Below, in pieces: positions 8,562 to 16,802 of a stretch of 64,000 bases of DNA (positions are counted from its first letter, which is position 1; every line of letters starts with the position of its first letter). The position numbers and the translations under genes are program-made. Source of the stretch: Actinomycetes bacterium (GTDB taxonomy: Bacteria; Actinomycetota; Thermoleophilia; Solirubrobacterales; JACPNS01); the NCBI GenBank assembly GCA_023404495.1, contig JAEYBE010000002.1:10445-74444 (forward strand), written 5' to 3'. The notes beneath the pieces were generated by a model that was given only the letters and a program-made list of their open reading frames with translations, did not search any database and had not been told where the DNA came from.

Positions 8562-10009
8562 GCCGAGAGCGCGTCCCGCTGGTCCAGCGACTCGCGCACG
8601 ACAGTCGCATCGTCGAAGGGGATCTTGCGGCCGTCGGCAAATTCCTGCCCCTGCTCGTGGCCCTTCCCGAACACGAAGATGATGTCTCCGGCCTCCGCCT
8701 CGCCGATCGCGCGTTCGATCGCGACTCGGCGATCGACCTCCTGCTCAACGCGCGCACCGCTCGCCTGCGCGGCCGGCTCTGCTCCGGTGAGCACTTCGGC
8801 GATGATTGCGGCCGGCTCCTCCGATCGCGGATTGTCGGATGTCACGTAGACAACGTCCGAGCCACTGGCCGCGGCCGCGCCCATCAGCGGGCGCTTGGTG
8901 CGATCGCGGTCGCCGCCGGCGCCGACGATTGAGATCACGCGGTTGTGGGGAAGATTCTCCGCGGCGCGCAACACATTCTCGATCGAATCCGGCGTGTGTG
9001 CGTAGTCGACGAAAACCCCGAACTCCGCGTCACCGACAGGCTCGAACCGGCCGGGAGCGCCGCGCGCGCCGGCGATCGCCGCGACCGCATCCGAGGCCGA
9101 AGTCCCGAGTTCAATCGTCGTCGCGAGTGCCGCCAGCGCGTTGGCGACGTTGAACAGCCCAGGCAGCGCGATTGAGGCCGCAATCGAGACGCCGTCGCGC
9201 ACCAGCGTGAAGCGCGACCCGGTCGCGTCGAACTCAACCGCCTCGGCGCGGTAGGTCGCCGACGGATCGCCGGCCGCCGAGTACGTCACCGCGTCGAAAT
9301 CGTTTGCCAGCCGCCGGCCGTACTCGTCATCGATGTTGACAATCGATACCCCCGGAGTCGACTCGAACAGCAGGCGCTTGGCGGCGAAGTAGTCCTCCAT
9401 CGTCTCGTGGAAGTCGAGGTGATCCTGCGTCAGGTTCGTGAAGACCGCGGCGGCGAACGCGATCTCATCCGCGCGGCCAAGCTCGAGCGCGTGCGAGGAG
9501 ACCTCGATCGCACAGGCCCGCTCGCCGCCGTCGTACATCTCGCGCAGAGCACGAACCAGGTCGATCGCTTCAGGAGTGGTGCGCTCCGCGGGTGCCTCCT
9601 GGCCCGCGACAATCCAACTGACAGTGCCGATCAGCCCGCACCGCGTACCGGTCGACTGCAGGATCTCCCGGATGAGATAGCTGATCGTCGTCTTGCCATT
9701 GGTACCGGTGATGCCGATCACATCAAGCTCCGCGCTCGGATCGCGGAAGAACCGGCGGGCGAGCTGCGGCATCGCGGCCCGAGCGTCCTCGACGACGAAC
9801 TCGGGTACCCCGAGATCCATCGGGTGCTCGCAGACCAGAGCCGCCGCACCTTTGTTCACGGCGTCCGGCGCAAAATCGTGTCCGTCGGCCGTGAAACCGC
9901 GAACGCAGAAGAAGAGACTGCCCGGCCCGGCATCACGGCTGGAGTAGGCCAGGTCGGATATTTCGGTCCCCGCAAGGGTCGCATCGCCGGTCAGCTCGCC
10001 GAGATCCAT
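8558..10009 (-). CDS. murE: UDP-MurNAc-dipeptide--meso-diaminopimelate ligase MurE
   Basis: MurE adds the third amino acid of the stem peptide. The 483-residue protein has DSR-like segment YSSRDAGPGSLFFCV near residue 22, the ATP loop GTNGKTT (102-108) and the DYAHTPDS segment near 335. The motif DNPR (392-395) marks enzymes that use meso-diaminopimelate; lysine enzymes carry different residues there. So the cell wall is predicted to be of mDAP type. It starts at ATG 10009; 56 bp separate it from the ftsI stop, the largest gap between ftsL and murF. Confidence 0.96.
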   Translation of the reverse strand: MDLGELTGDATLAGTEISDLAYSSRDAGPGSLFFCVRGFTADGHDFAPDAVNKGAAALVCEHPMDLGVPEFVVEDARAAMPQLARRFFRDPSAELDVIGITGTNGKTTISYLIREILQSTGTRCGLIGTVSWIVAGQEAPAERTTPEAIDLVRALREMYDGGERACAIEVSSHALELGRADEIAFAAAVFTNLTQDHLDFHETMEDYFAAKRLLFESTPGVSIVNIDDEYGRRLANDFDAVTYSAAGDPSATYRAEAVEFDATGSRFTLVRDGVSIAASIALPGLFNVANALAALATTIELGTSASDAVAAIAGARGAPGRFEPVGDAEFGVFVDYAHTPDSIENVLRAAENLPHNRVISIVGAGGDRDRTKRPLMGAAAASGSDVVYVTSDNPRSEEPAAIIAEVLTGAEPAAQASGARVEQEVDRRVAIERAIGEAEAGDIIFVFGKGHEQGQEFADGRKIPFDDATVVRESLDQRDALSA

Positions 10010-10065
10010 TGCGAGTCAGCATAACCCTGCGCCTTGCGGCGGCGTCAGGGGGAGCGCAGAGGCCG

Positions 10066-11727
10066 TCAATCAGGCGGAATCTTCAGGTACGGCAAGGCGA
10101 AATTGAGTATCTCCTGAAATGCCGGTGCCGCAATCTTGCCGCCGTAGATCTCGCCCTGCGGCTGGTTCACCACAACGGATACCAGCAGCTTCGGGTCGCG
10201 CGCCGGGGCGAAACCGATGAACGATGCGACGTACTTGGACTTCGAGTACTCGCCGATCGAGGTGTCGAAGATCTGCGCCGTACCCGTCTTGCCGGCGAGC
10301 TTGTAGCCGGGAATCGCCGCTTCAGACGCCGTTCCGCCGGGACTGAGCACGCCCTCAAGCATGGTCCGCACCTGAGCGGCCACGGATTCGGAGATCACGC
10401 GCTTTCCGGGCGGTCGCGGCGTCGGGGTGTCGCCGACAGCGTCCACGATGTGCGGTGCGCGCAACGTGCCGCCGTTGGCGATCGCCGCGAACGCCTGAAC
10501 CATCTGCATCGGGGTGACGTCGAGGCCCTGGCCGATCGCGAAGTTCGCCTTCGAGACCCCTGAATACTCGTCGTGTCCGAGTACAAGTCCGCGCTCCTCG
10601 CCGGCAAGGTCAACCTTCGTCGGCTTGCCGAAGCCGAACTTCTGCACCCAGGAGTCGAACTCGGCGTCGCGCATCGTCTGCGCAATCTTCACCGTGCCGA
10701 CGTTCGAGGACTGGGCGATGATCTCGCTGACCGGCAGGGCCAGCGGTCCGCGCTCCTCGGCGTCGCTGATCGTGCGGTCCTCAACCTGGAGATTGACCGG
10801 AAGGTCGAAGATCGTGCTCGGCGTGACCTTATTGTCCGAGAGCGCCCCGGAGACGGTGACGGCCTTGAAGGTCGATCCCGGTTCGTAGTTGAAGCCGACG
10901 GCGCGGTTCTGCATTTCTTCGGGAGTGACCCGCGTCGGCTCGTTGAGGTCGAAGGTCGGGTAGTTGGCCATCGCCAGGATGCTGCCGTCGCGCGGATCCA
11001 TCACGATCGCCGAGGCGCCTTCCGGTGAGTAGTTGGCCGCAAGCCGCTTGAGCACAGCCTCGGTCTGAAGTTGGAGCTGGCTGTCGAGCGTCAGCTTGAT
11101 GTCTTCGCCGGGGCGGACTTTTGTGACGTCGACGCTCGAGATCGCGTCGCCCTGCCCATCCTTGACGACCCGCCGCTCGCCGTCGGTTCCGTGCAGTTCC
11201 TTCTCCCAGCGATACTCAAGACCGGAGAGACCCTTGCCCTCGGTGCCGACGAAGCCGATCACCTGCGCAGCCATCGAGTTGGACGGGTAGAAGCGCTTGG
11301 ATGTCGGCGCCGAGTCGATCCCTTCGATCTCGAGCTTCGCGATCTTGGCGACGGTCGAGCCCGGAACACTGCGCGCGAGATAGACGAAACCACTCTTGCG
11401 GTCAGCGAGCTTTGCGGCAACCTGTTCTTCGGTCTGTCCCAGCAGCGGTGCCAACTGGCGACTCACCTTCGGGACGTCATCGATCAGATACGGGGTTGCC
11501 GAGACATCCGCGGCGTCCGTCGAAACCGCGAGCTCGTCGCCGTGGCGATCGAGGATCGCGCCGCGCGGGGCCGGCACCACGATGTCCCCGACCTGTTGGC
11601 CCTGCGCCTGAGCGCGAAAAGACGCATGGTCAACGACCATCATCTGCGACGCGCGCAGCAGCGCCACCACGAAGAACGCCAGGAAGATCGCCGAGAGCAG
11701 TCCGATGCGGCGTTCGATCAGCTGCAT
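10066..11727 (-). CDS. ftsI: Septal penicillin-binding protein 2-type transpeptidase FtsI
   Basis: This class B penicillin-binding protein cross-links septal peptidoglycan with FtsW. Order of parts in the 553 residues: one N-terminal membrane helix (about 8-27), a dimerisation/pedestal domain with RGAILDRHG (55-63), then the transpeptidase domain. The catalytic triad motifs are all present: STFK (285-288, nucleophile S285), SSN (340-342) and KTG (480-482). There is no C-terminal PASTA repeat; the protein stops about 70 residues after KTG. Its ATG directly abuts the ftsL-like stop. Confidence 0.95.
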   Translation of the reverse strand: MQLIERRIGLLSAIFLAFFVVALLRASQMMVVDHASFRAQAQGQQVGDIVVPAPRGAILDRHGDELAVSTDAADVSATPYLIDDVPKVSRQLAPLLGQTEEQVAAKLADRKSGFVYLARSVPGSTVAKIAKLEIEGIDSAPTSKRFYPSNSMAAQVIGFVGTEGKGLSGLEYRWEKELHGTDGERRVVKDGQGDAISSVDVTKVRPGEDIKLTLDSQLQLQTEAVLKRLAANYSPEGASAIVMDPRDGSILAMANYPTFDLNEPTRVTPEEMQNRAVGFNYEPGSTFKAVTVSGALSDNKVTPSTIFDLPVNLQVEDRTISDAEERGPLALPVSEIIAQSSNVGTVKIAQTMRDAEFDSWVQKFGFGKPTKVDLAGEERGLVLGHDEYSGVSKANFAIGQGLDVTPMQMVQAFAAIANGGTLRAPHIVDAVGDTPTPRPPGKRVISESVAAQVRTMLEGVLSPGGTASEAAIPGYKLAGKTGTAQIFDTSIGEYSKSKYVASFIGFAPARDPKLLVSVVVNQPQGEIYGGKIAAPAFQEILNFALPYLKIPPD

Positions 11728-12645
11728 CTAGAGCCCGGCTCCGGTCGCCGCGCTCGCGCCGGCGTCGTGGGTGGGAGTCGCTCCCGCGGCTGCCGTTGCG
11801 CCTGGAGCCAGCGGCCGCGCACTGCTGCTGGGCTCCGTGTAGTTCTTGGCAGCACGCTCGCCATCGCCGCGGCGATGGCGCAGGTACTCAAACTGCTCAG
11901 GGGCGGGCATCACGAGGCCCTGGCGTTCGGCGTACAACTTGATTCGCTCCGCAGCACCGAGCTTGGCGATGCGCGACTGCAGCGCGGTGTTCTCACGCTG
12001 CAGCTCCACCGATCGCTCGGCGTACTTGGCGTAGCCGTCGCCGTACTCAAGCTTTCCGACGTTGATGTAGATCAGACCAGCCGCGAGGACGCCCGCGAGC
12101 AGGATCAAGAGTCGTCCTCGCGCTGCCGGGGTTGCCCGTCCGGCTGCCTGTGGAATCGCCTCCAGCCCGCCGCTGACCACGCGAAGCACCGGCCGCGTGA
12201 CGGCGCCGACGGGACGCGCTACCTCTTGGACCACGCGGGCAGCGCCTGCCGCAGCCCCGCCGCCGGCCCCAACCGCCACGGCGCGAACGCTTGTGCCGCC
12301 GGACGGAGCGCGGCGAGCGCTTGACGGGCGCGCAGCGCCGGACGGACGAGCAGACGGTCTCGTCGCTCCGATGCTCGAGAGCGATTGACGGCGTGTCTCG
12401 GCGACGCGACGATCGGCCTCAGAAACCGATCGCGGACGCTGGCGAGAGCGCGACGAGGGCGCAACCTTGCGCTGCTTGACGGGTCCGCCGGGGCCGCGCG
12501 AGGCCTTGATCTGCGGACGCGCGGAGTTTCGCGTGACCTTGATCTCCGGCGCTCGCTTCGCGCGCGCTGGCGATTGTGCCCGCGGCGCCGGCGCGCTGCG
12601 CTTGGGCGCCGAGCGGCGCCCTCCGCTGGTCGCAGGGCGCTTCAT
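11728..12645 (-). CDS. FtsL-like septum protein with long basic N-terminus
   Basis: This 305-residue protein has three parts. Residues 1-175 are rich in Arg, Lys, Pro, Ser and Ala and look disordered. Residues 178-196 form one membrane helix. Residues 205-240 look like a short coiled coil (YAERSVELQRENTALQSRI), followed by a YAERQGLVMP segment resembling the end of FtsL/FtsB-type coils. The position between rsmH and ftsI is the canonical ftsL slot. FtsL proteins are usually 90-180 residues, so the N-terminal extension is unusual. Its start overlaps the rsmH stop as ATGA. FtsL sequences diverge strongly, so topology and position carry the call. Confidence 0.75.
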   Translation of the reverse strand: MKRPATSGGRRSAPKRSAPAPRAQSPARAKRAPEIKVTRNSARPQIKASRGPGGPVKQRKVAPSSRSRQRPRSVSEADRRVAETRRQSLSSIGATRPSARPSGAARPSSARRAPSGGTSVRAVAVGAGGGAAAGAARVVQEVARPVGAVTRPVLRVVSGGLEAIPQAAGRATPAARGRLLILLAGVLAAGLIYINVGKLEYGDGYAKYAERSVELQRENTALQSRIAKLGAAERIKLYAERQGLVMPAPEQFEYLRHRRGDGERAAKNYTEPSSSARPLAPGATAAAGATPTHDAGASAATGAGL

Positions 12646-13622
12646 CGCAGGTCCTCAATGCTGTCCGGCCGTTCGGGTCCGCGGTCGTCGGCGATCTTCC
12701 GCGCGACGCGCAGCTTGCCCGAGCGGGCACGCGGGTTGGCCGAAATCTCGCCTTCGCTGGGCCCGATCGCGCGCCGGCTCACGAGCTCGGCCTGAGGGGT
12801 GCGCCCGCAGGTGCAGATCGGAAAGTCCGGCGGGCAAATGCAGCCCTTGGCAAGGTCGGCGAAGAATCGCTTGGTCATGCGGTCCTCAAGCGAGTGAAAA
12901 GAGATCACAGCCATGCGCCCCCCGACGGCGAGCGACTCCCACGCGCTTGGCAGGGCGCGCTCAAGCTGGCCGAGCTCGTCGTTGACGGCGATGCGGATCG
13001 CCTGAAACACGCGCTTGGCTGGATGACCGGCTCCGAAACGCGCCGGCACTGGAATCGCGGCAACAACGGCGTCGACGAGCTGTTCGGTCGTTTCGATCGG
13101 TGCGACCTCACGGCGGCGCACGATTTCGCGCGCGATCGTCCTTGCGTAGCGCTCCTCCCCATACCTGTCGAAGATGTTCGACAGGCGTCGCTCATCCCAT
13201 GCATTCACGAGGTCTGTTGCGTTGAAGTCCTGGTGCGGATCCATGCGCATGTCAAGCGGCGCGTCATAGACGTAGGAGAACCCGCGCTCGAGCGAATCGA
13301 CCTGAAACGACGAGACCCCGAGATCCAGCAGCACCACGTCTGCGCCGAGCTCTTCATCTGCCAGCTCGGCGAGCGCAGACGAGAAGTCCTCGTGAATGAA
13401 ACGCGTCTCACACTCGGCCTCGGCGGCAAAGTCTTCAAAGCGCGAATGCGCCGCCGGGTCTCGGTCGATCCCGATCACCAGACCGTCTGGGCTGACGCGT
13501 TGGGCCAGCAGCCGTGCATGTCCGCCTCCACCGAAGGTGCAGTCGACCACCGTCTCGCCGTTGGTCGGTGCGGTGAGGTCGATCACCTCGGCCGCGAGCA
13601 CTGGTACGTGTGCGCCCGTCAT
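12642..13622 (-). CDS. rsmH: 16S rRNA (cytosine(1402)-N4)-methyltransferase RsmH
   Basis: RsmH (MraW) methylates N4 of C1402 in the 16S rRNA decoding centre using S-adenosylmethionine. The N-terminus HVPVLAAEVIDL, the SAM-binding segment CTFGGGGHARLL, the GIDRDP acidic loop, LDLGVSSFQVD and the C-terminal FHSLEDRMTKRFF are all standard. I chose the ATG at 13622 (326 residues), which starts four residues before HVPVL as in relatives. A TTG at 13640 would add six residues and overlap mraZ by 17 bp. It couples to the ftsL-like gene downstream. Confidence 0.95.
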   Translation of the reverse strand: MTGAHVPVLAAEVIDLTAPTNGETVVDCTFGGGGHARLLAQRVSPDGLVIGIDRDPAAHSRFEDFAAEAECETRFIHEDFSSALAELADEELGADVVLLDLGVSSFQVDSLERGFSYVYDAPLDMRMDPHQDFNATDLVNAWDERRLSNIFDRYGEERYARTIAREIVRRREVAPIETTEQLVDAVVAAIPVPARFGAGHPAKRVFQAIRIAVNDELGQLERALPSAWESLAVGGRMAVISFHSLEDRMTKRFFADLAKGCICPPDFPICTCGRTPQAELVSRRAIGPSEGEISANPRARSGKLRVARKIADDRGPERPDSIEDLR

Positions 13623-13623
13623 C

Positions 13624-14058
13624 TCAGCCAGCACTGACAATCTTCGCCACCGTCGTCTTGAGATTTGCCGTCACGCCGGCGCTGCGCTCGCTCCAGGCCG
13701 CGGGGCTCCAGAGCTGAATGTGGTCGTGGGCGCCGACGATCACTGCCTCGCGATCGATGCCGGCGTGCCCGAGGATGTCGCCGGGGATCATCGCCCGGCC
13801 CGACTTGTCGAGCTCGCTGTCGAATGAGTTGCCGCTGAAGTACGCCGTCAGGTCGCGTGCCTCTTCGGAGAGCGGATGAAGGTCGCGCAGGAATGCTGCG
13901 GTGTAGGCGTCAAATCCCTCCGGGGTCCAGATCGCGCCGCAGTTCTCCAGCGACTTGCCGATCACGATCTCGCCGCCAAGTTGATCGCGCAACTTGGAGG
14001 GAATCGTCAGGCGGTTCTTCGCGTCGAGTGAGTGTTCGTAGTTGCCGCGGAAGGCCAT
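13624..14058 (-). CDS. mraZ: Transcriptional regulator MraZ
   Basis: MraZ is a DNA-binding protein with two SpoVT-AbrB-like halves that forms a ring and represses its own dcw operon. The 144-residue protein shows the first half at about 1-50 (MAFRGNYEHSLDAKNRLTIP) and the second at about 75-120 (SGNSFDSELDKSGRAMIP). It is the first gene of the dcw cluster, and its stop lies one base before the preferred rsmH start. Three correctly spaced MraZ-type repeats lie 88-112 bp upstream of the start codon, which supports autoregulation. Confidence 0.95.
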   Translation of the reverse strand: MAFRGNYEHSLDAKNRLTIPSKLRDQLGGEIVIGKSLENCGAIWTPEGFDAYTAAFLRDLHPLSEEARDLTAYFSGNSFDSELDKSGRAMIPGDILGHAGIDREAVIVGAHDHIQLWSPAAWSERSAGVTANLKTTVAKIVSAG

Positions 14059-14145
14059 CGTCGGGTCCGGAAGGGTGAAAGCTGATACGCAGACCGGAGA
14101 GATTGAGCGGGAGGAACTCCACCTCCCCGGTCCGCGAAGCTGGAT

Positions 14146-14170
14146 GCCACTTTACCCCACATCGACCCAC
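14146..14170 (-). promoter_or_regulatory. MraZ-binding repeats (three GTGG(G/C) boxes, 10-bp period)
   Basis: On the minus strand the order is GTGGG, five bases, GTGGG, five bases, GTGGC, all facing mraZ. The known E. coli MraZ site has TGGG repeats separated by five bases just upstream of mraZ, so spacing, sequence and position all agree. The region around them is AT-richer (AAAGTGGG, TAAAGTGG), also as in other bacteria. Confidence 0.8.
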
Positions 14171-14245
14171 TTTTCAACACAATTGAACATTTCGCCGTTT
14201 CGCAACTCGTTTTGCAGGCTTGAAATGCGGGTAGAAGCCCAACTG

Positions 14246-14269
14246 TTCGGCTGGCCAACCGAATATTCG
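14246..14269. promoter_or_regulatory. Candidate operator: overlapping palindromes
   Basis: TTCGG-c-TGGCCA-a-CCGAA (14246-14263) is an 18-bp palindrome with a single mismatched pair. It overlaps CGAATATTCG (14260-14269), a perfect 10-bp palindrome. Size and symmetry fit TetR-family operators, and a TetR gene starts 137 bp away. Binding is inferred, not shown. Confidence 0.4.
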
Positions 14270-14291
14270 TCCATATGGGCGTTGCGCGTGT

Positions 14292-14319
14292 CGCCCATGG
14301 CAAGTACGATCAATGGGCG
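14292..14319. promoter_or_regulatory. Inverted repeat upstream of tetR
   Basis: CGCCCAT and ATGGGCG form perfect 7-bp arms around a 14-bp spacer, centred about 100 bp before the TetR start codon. It could be a second operator or chance; the arms are short. Confidence 0.25.
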
Positions 14320-14405
14320 CACGGGTTCGGCGAGCCGGGGGTAAACGGTCCAGAGAATTCGTTGCTAACTAGTCCGCTTTTTCTCCAGATGGGGAGCCAA
14401 AACGA

Positions 14406-15104
14406 ATGAAGTCCGACCGGATCTCGCCCGCGACCGAGGTCTCAGATACAAGCCAGAGTGCTGCCGCGCGAGCGCGTCTGCCGCGTCCTGTGCGCGAGCA
14501 ACAAATGCTCGAAGCTGCCTCAGTGCTCTTTGGCGAGCAGGGCTACCACGCCGTCTCGATGGACCAGATCGCCGAGGTCGTCGGGATCTCCAAGCCGATG
14601 CTCTACGCCTACTTCGAATCGAAGGAGGGGCTGTGCATCGCGTGCTTGCGACGCGCCGGGGCCGACGCCATCAATGCGATCAGCATGTCCTACGAGGCGA
14701 GCAACACGGCCGAGCAGGCGCTCTGGGCGGGCTTTCTCTCTTTCTTCAACTTCGTTCGTCGCGAGCCGCAGAGCTGGCGCCTGATCCGCAGCCAGGCAAG
14801 CTACGACGTCGGGATTTTCCAGCAGATGATCTCCGAGATCCACACCGATCTGCTGGCGGTGATCCAGGAACTCGCGCGCACAACCTCGCGTGAAACCGCG
14901 GGTGACCCGTTCGCAGACGAGCAGAGCCGCATCTTCATCTCGCAGGCGCTCTTCGGCGCGGCGGCATCGATGGCCGATCACTGGCTTGAAGGCGGGTGCG
15001 CCACGCCGGCCGAAGACTCAGCCAACGCGCTGATGAACTTCTTCTGGGTCGGGATGCGCGCGATGGCCGACGGCGAAGTCTGGAAGCCGCTCACAGAATC
15101 GTAA
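14406..15104 (+). CDS. TetR/AcrR-family transcriptional regulator
   Basis: The 232-residue protein has a basic 28-residue lead, then the TetR DNA-binding domain. REQQMLEAASVLFGEQGYHAVSMDQIAEVVGISKP contains the helix-turn-helix at about 48-67, ending with LYAYFESKEGL. The C-terminal ligand-binding part is hydrophobic and helical with no recognisable ligand. It is transcribed away from the dcw cluster. Its 3' end overlaps tadC by 14 bp in convergent orientation. Likely targets are its own promoter and possibly mraZ, because palindromes lie between them; this is inference. Confidence 0.88.
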   Translation: MKSDRISPATEVSDTSQSAAARARLPRPVREQQMLEAASVLFGEQGYHAVSMDQIAEVVGISKPMLYAYFESKEGLCIACLRRAGADAINAISMSYEASNTAEQALWAGFLSFFNFVRREPQSWRLIRSQASYDVGIFQQMISEIHTDLLAVIQELARTTSRETAGDPFADEQSRIFISQALFGAAASMADHWLEGGCATPAEDSANALMNFFWVGMRAMADGEVWKPLTES

Positions 15105-15948
15105 GGTCGCCGCGCGCAACGGCAGCGACCAGAATCGCTGCGAATGCAAGCAGCGCCCCCGGCACGAGCGTCGCCGAGACGATCAGCTGGATCTTCGGAC
15201 CGGCGCGGGCGCCGCGTTCAACGATCGCCCGATTGTGCGCCAGGCGCGAGTCCCGTGCCTGCGCGGCGATCACCGGCGCGAGCGGTGAGCCATTTCGCTC
15301 GGCTTGGCGGATCGCCGCAACCAGCGCGCGAACTTCGGGCTGTGGGTTGCGCGCCGCAAGCCCGTCGAGCGCCGTCGACTGTGGAATCCCGAAGGCAGTC
15401 TCTGCGGCGACGATCGAGAACTCGCCGGCGACCGGCTCGGCGCAGTGATCGGCGACCAGCGTGAGCGAGCGCCTGAGCGGTAGGCCGGCCGCAAGGCATG
15501 CTCGCAGGAGGTCCAGCGCGTCCGGCAATGCCGCGCGCAAAGCCTCCCCCCGGCGCGCGCCGCGGCGGGAGAGCATCAGCAGCGGCAACTCGGCGGCCGC
15601 CCAGAGCAGCGTCGGCAGCAGCACGATCAACATCCGCGAGGGCAGCGCCGACGCCAGACGCGGGGTCAGCATAAGCGCGCCGATCAGGCATGCGGCGCGC
15701 GCCGAGGCAACGTCGCGCGGCGTGAGTCGTCCGGCGAGTCCTGCCCGCTGGATCGCCACTTCACTCCCAGAGCGTGTGAGGCGGCGAACCAGGCCAGGAA
15801 CCGCTCGACGCAGTCGCGCGAGCATTCCAAGCACTAGCGCGCCCGACTCGCGAGGCGGTCGCGGCCGCGGCGGCTCCGCCCGGCGGCGAACTGCCACTGC
15901 GGCGCAGATCAGGCCGAAAGCGGCGAGCAGCGCGAGCCGCGACGTCAA
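15091..15948 (-). CDS. tadC: TadC-like type II secretion F-domain protein
   Basis: The 285-residue inner-membrane protein carries a T2SS-F domain: an arginine-rich start after one N-terminal helix, two hydrophobic stretches around 90-130, a cytoplasmic helical core with LPDALDLLRACLAAGLPLRRSL at about 140-165, and a C-terminal membrane helix. In Tad/Flp pilus systems TadB and TadC form the platform on which the CpaF ATPase acts. The start is a TTG at 15948 overlapping the tadB stop as TTGA. It is the last gene of the operon; a convergent tetR gene follows. Confidence 0.8.
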   Translation of the reverse strand: MTSRLALLAAFGLICAAVAVRRRAEPPRPRPPRESGALVLGMLARLRRAVPGLVRRLTRSGSEVAIQRAGLAGRLTPRDVASARAACLIGALMLTPRLASALPSRMLIVLLPTLLWAAAELPLLMLSRRGARRGEALRAALPDALDLLRACLAAGLPLRRSLTLVADHCAEPVAGEFSIVAAETAFGIPQSTALDGLAARNPQPEVRALVAAIRQAERNGSPLAPVIAAQARDSRLAHNRAIVERGARAGPKIQLIVSATLVPGALLAFAAILVAAVARGDLTIL

Positions 15949-16802
15949 GCCTTCACCGCCGCGATCCTCCGCGCCAGCACGACGCCTACGGCGAGCAGCG
16001 ACCCTGCCGCGCCGAGCATTACCGCCGTCGGCAAGAACGCAACCGCGCCGCTGACGCTGCCGGGTGAGGCAAGTTCGAGCAGCGCGAGTACGACCAGCGG
16101 GATCGCCGCGACGATGTACGCGGTGAATCTCGCCTGAGCGCTTGCGGCGTGCGCGTCACGCAGCGCCCGATCGCGATCGCGGAACGCCTCGGAGAGCTCG
16201 CGCATCAGTTTCACAAGATCGCCGCCGCTGCCACGGTGGAGCTCGATTGCCCCGGCCAGCGATTCAAGCCGCGCGGACTGCGTTCGCCAGCGCAGTGCGG
16301 CCAGTGCGTCCTGCACGCTCCCGCCGAGCGTCATATCTACAATCGCCCGGTCGATCTCCGCGGCGAGCGGCTGCGGGGTCGCTGTAGCCGAACTGAGCAA
16401 TGCCCCGCGGACAGAGCGTCCCGCGGCCAGCGCTGAGGCCAGCGACTGCGCGAAGTCGGCGGCGCAGAGGTCGATCCTCGCGGCGTGATGCGCGCGGCGC
16501 GCGCGTATCCCGCCTCTCAGCGCCAGGGGCAGAGCGATCGCGCCGACTGGAACCCCTGAGATTCCGAGCAATGAATATCCGATCACGACGCCGGCGGCGA
16601 TACTCAGAAGAAGCAGCCGCTTGCCCCCGAACGCCTGGTCGATCTGGCCCTCGTTTGCCGCGCGCAGCAGGACGCCGCGCAACCGCCGGGCGCGATCACC
16701 GTCGAATCCCGAGCGCCCAGTGGGCAGAGCATCGCGCACCCAGACCGCCGCAAGGACCACAGCGGCGGTCGCCGCCAGCGAGGCAAGGAGCCGAAGCGTC
16801 AT
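15945..16802 (-). CDS. tadB: TadB-like type II secretion F-domain protein
   Basis: This 285-residue protein has an N-terminal membrane helix (MTLRLLASLAATAAVVLAAV), a further pair of helices near 70-100, the T2SS-F helical core (DFAQSLASALAAGRSVRGAL) and two C-terminal helices. A longer frame is open, but the ATG at 16802 overlaps the cpaF stop as ATGA and is preferred. Paired with the TadC-like protein it would make the membrane platform of a Tad pilus assembly machine. Confidence 0.8.
   Translation of the reverse strand: MTLRLLASLAATAAVVLAAVWVRDALPTGRSGFDGDRARRLRGVLLRAANEGQIDQAFGGKRLLLLSIAAGVVIGYSLLGISGVPVGAIALPLALRGGIRARRAHHAARIDLCAADFAQSLASALAAGRSVRGALLSSATATPQPLAAEIDRAIVDMTLGGSVQDALAALRWRTQSARLESLAGAIELHRGSGGDLVKLMRELSEAFRDRDRALRDAHAASAQARFTAYIVAAIPLVVLALLELASPGSVSGAVAFLPTAVMLGAAGSLLAVGVVLARRIAAVKA

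Larger units (their letters stand above)
14059..14405. other. Divergent regulatory region between mraZ and a tetR gene
   Basis: This 347-bp non-coding stretch is clearly less GC-rich than its neighbours. It holds the MraZ repeats (14146-14170), an 18-bp near-perfect palindrome overlapping a 10-bp perfect one (14246-14269), and a 7-bp inverted repeat with a 14-bp spacer (14292-14319). The GGGGAG at about 14392-14397 is the probable ribosome binding site of the TetR gene. I could not place -35 and -10 boxes with confidence on either strand. Confidence 0.7.
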
